NCBI GenBank assembly: GCA_903903635.1
Contig: CAIUZK010000221.1
Span: forward strand, 1 to 64,000
Length of the DNA: 64,000 nt
Direction of reading: 5' to 3'
Origin: an uncultured Bacteroidota bacterium
GTDB taxonomy: Bacteria > Bacteroidota > Bacteroidia > Chitinophagales > Chitinophagaceae
The position numbers and the translations under genes were made by a program. Below the pieces are notes generated by a model. The model was given only the letters and a program-made list of their open reading frames with translations, was not told where the DNA came from and did no database searches. The stretch's first letter is position 1; each line of letters starts with the position of its first letter. Shown here piece by piece: positions 60,836 through 64,000 of the stretch.

Positions 60836-63800
60836 CTATTCTTCCTCGTCAAACTGGAGCACATCCCTGTTAGCCTGCAGCAGTTCAAACTCTTCCTTGG
60901 AGCCTACCACTAGGTCATCGAATTCGCGCATACCGGTACCTGCTGGTATCAGGTTACCTGTAATGACGTTTTCCTTGAGACCCATCAGGTAATCTGCCTT
61001 ACCATTGATAGATGCCTGAGACAGTACCTTGGTTGTTTCCTGGAACGATGCGGCCGATATCCAGCTTTGTGTACCCAGAGAGGCCTTGGTAATACCGAGC
61101 AACATTGGTGAAGACGTAGCCGGATTTGCATCGCGGAATTCAACCAGTTTCTTATCGGCACGGCGCAATGCACTGTTCTCTTCACGAATCTCACGCAGCG
61201 TAACGATCTGACCTGGATGCATTTTATCTGATGAACCTGATTCGGTAACTACCTTCTTGTCGTAGATCCAGTCGTTTTCGTCCATAAACTCAAACTTGTC
61301 AACTGTATCTTCTTCAAGGAACTTGGTATCTCCCGGATCAACGATATTTACCTTACGCATCATCTGGCGAACAATAACCTCAATGTGCTTGTCATTGATC
61401 TTCACACCCTGCAGACGATAAACTTCCTGAATTTCATTTACCAGGTATTCTTGTACTGCGAATGGACCCTTGATAGACAGGATATCGCTCGGGGTAGTAG
61501 CGCCATCAGAAAGTGATGTACCAGCCTTTACGAAGTCGCCATCCTGAACCATGATGTGACGTGTGAGCGGAACGAGGTATTTCTTAACCAGTCCTTCGCG
61601 TGATTCAACAATGATCTCACGGTTACCGCGTTTCACATTACCAAATCCTACCACACCATCAATTTCAGCTACCACAGCAGGGTTGCTCGGGTTACGTGCT
61701 TCAAACAGCTCCGTTACCCTTGGCAGACCTCCCGTGATATCCCGGCTACGACCCATCACACGTGGAATCTTAACCAGTACCGTTCCGTTCATTACTTCGT
61801 CGTCGATATTCACAACGATGTGCGATCCAACCGGAAGGTTATACATCTTCTGGTCTTTGGCGCCATCTATATATATTGATGGAATCTTGGTCTTATCTTT
61901 TGTTTCAATAACCACTTTCTCGCGGTGACCTGTTTGTTCGTCAGCCTCTTCGCGGTACGTGATACCTTCAATAACCGAGTCGAAACGAACCTTACCTGAG
62001 ATTTCAGAAATGATAACAGCATTGAACGGATCCCATGTGCAGATCACATCGCCCTTCACTACTTTCTTACCATTACCTATCTTCAGGATAGAACCATATG
62101 GAATGTTATTGGTAATCAGCAGGCGGTCATTTGCCATGTCTACAATACGCACCTCACCGGTACGGCCAATAACAACTGTCTGATCTACACCTTCCGCATC
62201 CTTGTACTTGGTAGTACGCAGACCGTCGAACTGGATGGTACCATCGAAACGGGCAACCAACTGAGATTCGATTGCTGATGATCCCGCAACACCACCCACG
62301 TGGAACGTACGCAGTGTAAGCTGTGTACCTGGCTCACCGATGGACTGTGCCGCAATGATACCTACTGCATCGCCCTTCTGCGTCATGTAGCCGGTTGCAA
62401 GGTTCTTACCATAGCATTTAGCACAAACCCCTCTGCGGCTTTCGCAGGTAAGCACCGAACGGATCTCAACTGTATCGATAGCGCTATCTTCAATACGCTT
62501 AGCAACATCTTCAGTTATTTCTTCGCCGGCATTTGCTATCAACTCTTCGCTTACCGGATCGTATACATTATGCAGTGAAGTACGGCCTAAGATACGGTCA
62601 TATAATGGCTCTACAATTTCTTCATTATCCTTGAGGGCCGAAGTAGCGATACCACGAAGTGTGCCGCAATCTTCTCCTGTGATAACAACATCCTGAGCCA
62701 CATCCACAAGACGGCGTGTGAGGTAACCCGCATCCGCTGTTTTAAGGGCCGTATCCGCAAGACCCTTACGGGCACCATGGGTAGAGATAAAGTACTCCAA
62801 TACACTCAGACCAACCTTGAAGTTGGAAAGGATCGGATTTTCAATGATTTCAGATCCTGATGAACCGCTACGACGAGGTTTAGCCATCAGACCCCTCAGG
62901 CCTGCAAGCTGTTTTACCTGCTGTTTAGATCCACGCGCACCTGAGTCAAGCATCATGTACACAGAGTTGAAGCCCTGCTTGTCTGCTGCCATTTCACGGA
63001 TCAGTGTTTCAGTTACACGTGTATCAACACGTGACCAAACGTCGATGACCTGGTTATAACGCTCATTATTGGTAATGAGACCCATGTTATAGTTTTCCCA
63101 GATTTCATCCACCTCCACCTGCGCATTTTCAACCAGTTTTTCCTTGATATCCGGAACGGTAAGGTCCTTGATATTGAACGACAATCCACCACGGAAGGCC
63201 GTACGGAATCCTAATGTCTTGATATCATCAAGGAAAGCAACTGTTTTAGGAATATTGGTATTCTTAAGGATCTGGCCGATGATCTCCCTCAATGACTTCT
63301 TAGTCAGCAGGGCATTTACGAATCCGTTTTCCTTAGGTACAAATTGGTTGAATATTACACGGCCCACAGTAGTGTCAATCAATTCTGTTTTGATAGAACC
63401 ATCTGCCTGGCGAACGCTTGCCCTTACCTTGATCCATGCATGGAGGTCAGCACGGCCTTCGTTATGTGCAATAACTACTTCTTCAGCGCTGTAATAAGCC
63501 TTGTTTTCACCCTTAACCTTTTCAGTTTCGGTTGATTTCTTACCCTTGGAGATGTAATAAAGTCCGAGTACCATGTCCTGAGAGGGTAGGGTAATAGGCG
63601 TACCATTCTGTGGGTTAAGGATATTATGTGAAGCCAGCATCAATACCTGAGCTTCTACAATAGCCGCATTGCTTAAAGGTACGTGAACGGCCATCTGGTC
63701 ACCATCGAAATCCGCATTGAACGCCGAACAAACAAGAGGGTGAAGCTGGATAGCCTTTCCTTCAATCAATTTTGGCTGGAATGCCTGGATAGATAACCTA

Positions 63801-64000
63801 TGCAGCGTTGGGGCGCGGTTCAGCATGATCGGGTGTCCTTTCAGTACATTCTCAAGAATGTCCCAAACAACTGCCTCTTTACGCTCAACCAGTTTTTTCG
63901 CGCTTTTAACTGTCTTTACTATACCTCTTTCAATAAGCTTACGGATGATAAACGGTTTGAACAACTCAGCCGCCATATCTTTTGGTAATCCGCACTCATG
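60836..64000 (-). CDS. rpoC: RNA polymerase beta-prime subunit, 5' part outside the window
   Basis: Catalytic subunit of RNA polymerase. The visible 1054 codons run to the window edge, reading [17 protein letters not shown] at that end; the first ATG in frame (63976) is internal, not a start. Markers: [42 protein letters not shown] is present in order, with the NADFDGD magnesium site; further on, [14 protein letters not shown] (zinc site 2), the [32 protein letters not shown] bridge-helix and trigger-loop region, and the C-terminal half with [15 protein letters not shown]. The missing N-terminal part would hold zinc site 1 and the clamp. Ends with an acidic tail, typical for the phylum. Confidence 0.98.
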   Translation of the reverse strand, partial: HECGLPKDMAAELFKPFIIRKLIERGIVKTVKSAKKLVERKEAVVWDILENVLKGHPIMLNRAPTLHRLSIQAFQPKLIEGKAIQLHPLVCSAFNADFDGDQMAVHVPLSNAAIVEAQVLMLASHNILNPQNGTPITLPSQDMVLGLYYISKGKKSTETEKVKGENKAYYSAEEVVIAHNEGRADLHAWIKVRASVRQADGSIKTELIDTTVGRVIFNQFVPKENGFVNALLTKKSLREIIGQILKNTNIPKTVAFLDDIKTLGFRTAFRGGLSFNIKDLTVPDIKEKLVENAQVEVDEIWENYNMGLITNNERYNQVIDVWSRVDTRVTETLIREMAADKQGFNSVYMMLDSGARGSKQQVKQLAGLRGLMAKPRRSGSSGSEIIENPILSNFKVGLSVLEYFISTHGARKGLADTALKTADAGYLTRRLVDVAQDVVITGEDCGTLRGIATSALKDNEEIVEPLYDRILGRTSLHNVYDPVSEELIANAGEEITEDVAKRIEDSAIDTVEIRSVLTCESRRGVCAKCYGKNLATGYMTQKGDAVGIIAAQSIGEPGTQLTLRTFHVGGVAGSSAIESQLVARFDGTIQFDGLRTTKYKDAEGVDQTVVIGRTGEVRIVDMANDRLLITNNIPYGSILKIGNGKKVVKGDVICTWDPFNAVIISEISGKVRFDSVIEGITYREEADEQTGHREKVVIETKDKTKIPSIYIDGAKDQKMYNLPVGSHIVVNIDDEVMNGTVLVKIPRVMGRSRDITGGLPRVTELFEARNPSNPAVVAEIDGVVGFGNVKRGNREIIVESREGLVKKYLVPLTRHIMVQDGDFVKAGTSLSDGATTPSDILSIKGPFAVQEYLVNEIQEVYRLQGVKINDKHIEVIVRQMMRKVNIVDPGDTKFLEEDTVDKFEFMDENDWIYDKKVVTESGSSDKMHPGQIVTLREIREENSALRRADKKLVEFRDANPATSSPMLLGITKASLGTQSWISAASFQETTKVLSQASINGKADYLMGLKENVITGNLIPAGTGMREFDDLVVGSKEEFELLQANRDVLQFDEEE

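Overview
The window reads as a chromosomal segment of a Bacteroidota bacterium, most likely of the Chitinophagales. The reasons are: many secreted proteins ending in the type IX secretion (T9SS) sorting domain; the Bacteroidota promoter element TAnnTTTG shortly upstream of many genes, with no obvious Shine-Dalgarno sites; an ECF sigma factor next to a membrane-anchored beta-barrel partner; the futalosine menaquinone gene mqnE; and a GH130 / GT4 pair. No tRNA or rRNA gene was recognised. One end cuts an IS66-type transposase and the other cuts rpoC.

Layout. 0-2.4 kb: IS66 transposase end and a cassette-like unit, one orphan gene between two 94-bp direct repeats. 2.4-9.5 kb: a secreted membrane protein, the fused histidine-degradation enzyme ftcD, an ECF sigma/anti-sigma-like pair, and two tandem T9SS paralogues with a candidate structured RNA behind them. 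9.8-13.8 kb: the alpha ribosomal operon (infA, rpmJ, rpsM, rpsK, rpsD, rpoA, rplQ) under its own promoter, without secY/map upstream. 14-18.3 kb: two membrane or secreted proteins, then a leftward four-gene signalling operon (exported protein, 7-TM protein, histidine kinase, LuxR-type regulator). 18.3-26 kb: an intergenic region with two clusters of dyad sites, then two cysteine-rich Ig-like repeat T9SS adhesins of 1795 and 407 aa. 26-30.2 kb: a Leu/Val-type dehydrogenase and valS. 30.3-43 kb: a heparinase-like T9SS enzyme, an acyltransferase, a YdeI-like protein, the GH130/GT4 pair, an AI-2E family transporter, a lipoprotein rubrerythrin, an Arr-type rifamycin ADP-ribosyltransferase and a small antitoxin-like gene. 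43-58 kb: rocD, an AlkD-like gene, a third Ig-repeat adhesin, mqnE, an IS1634-type remnant, a thiolase, a DUF922 protein, YD-repeat-like and small secreted proteins, an orphan T9SS domain, queA, an acetyltransferase and lpxK. 58-60.8 kb: a CxxCH-bearing T9SS protein, a 214-bp MITE-like element and a 900-bp compound satellite. 60.8-64 kb: the 3' part of rpoC.

How it fits together. Housekeeping genes (ribosome, RNA polymerase, valS, queA, lpxK, mqnE) alternate with a large surface and secretion programme. Eight reading frames carry a T9SS C-terminal domain. The most system-like part is 15.4-26 kb, where the signalling operon faces the giant adhesins across an intergenic region holding two copies of ACCGTT-N4-AACGGT. 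That regulatory link is an inference. The non-coding DNA is rich in repeats: a duplicated terminator/promoter cassette, a dispersed REP-like element, a MITE-like element, and a three-tier satellite in which an 8-bp unit alternates with a conserved block of about 160 bp.
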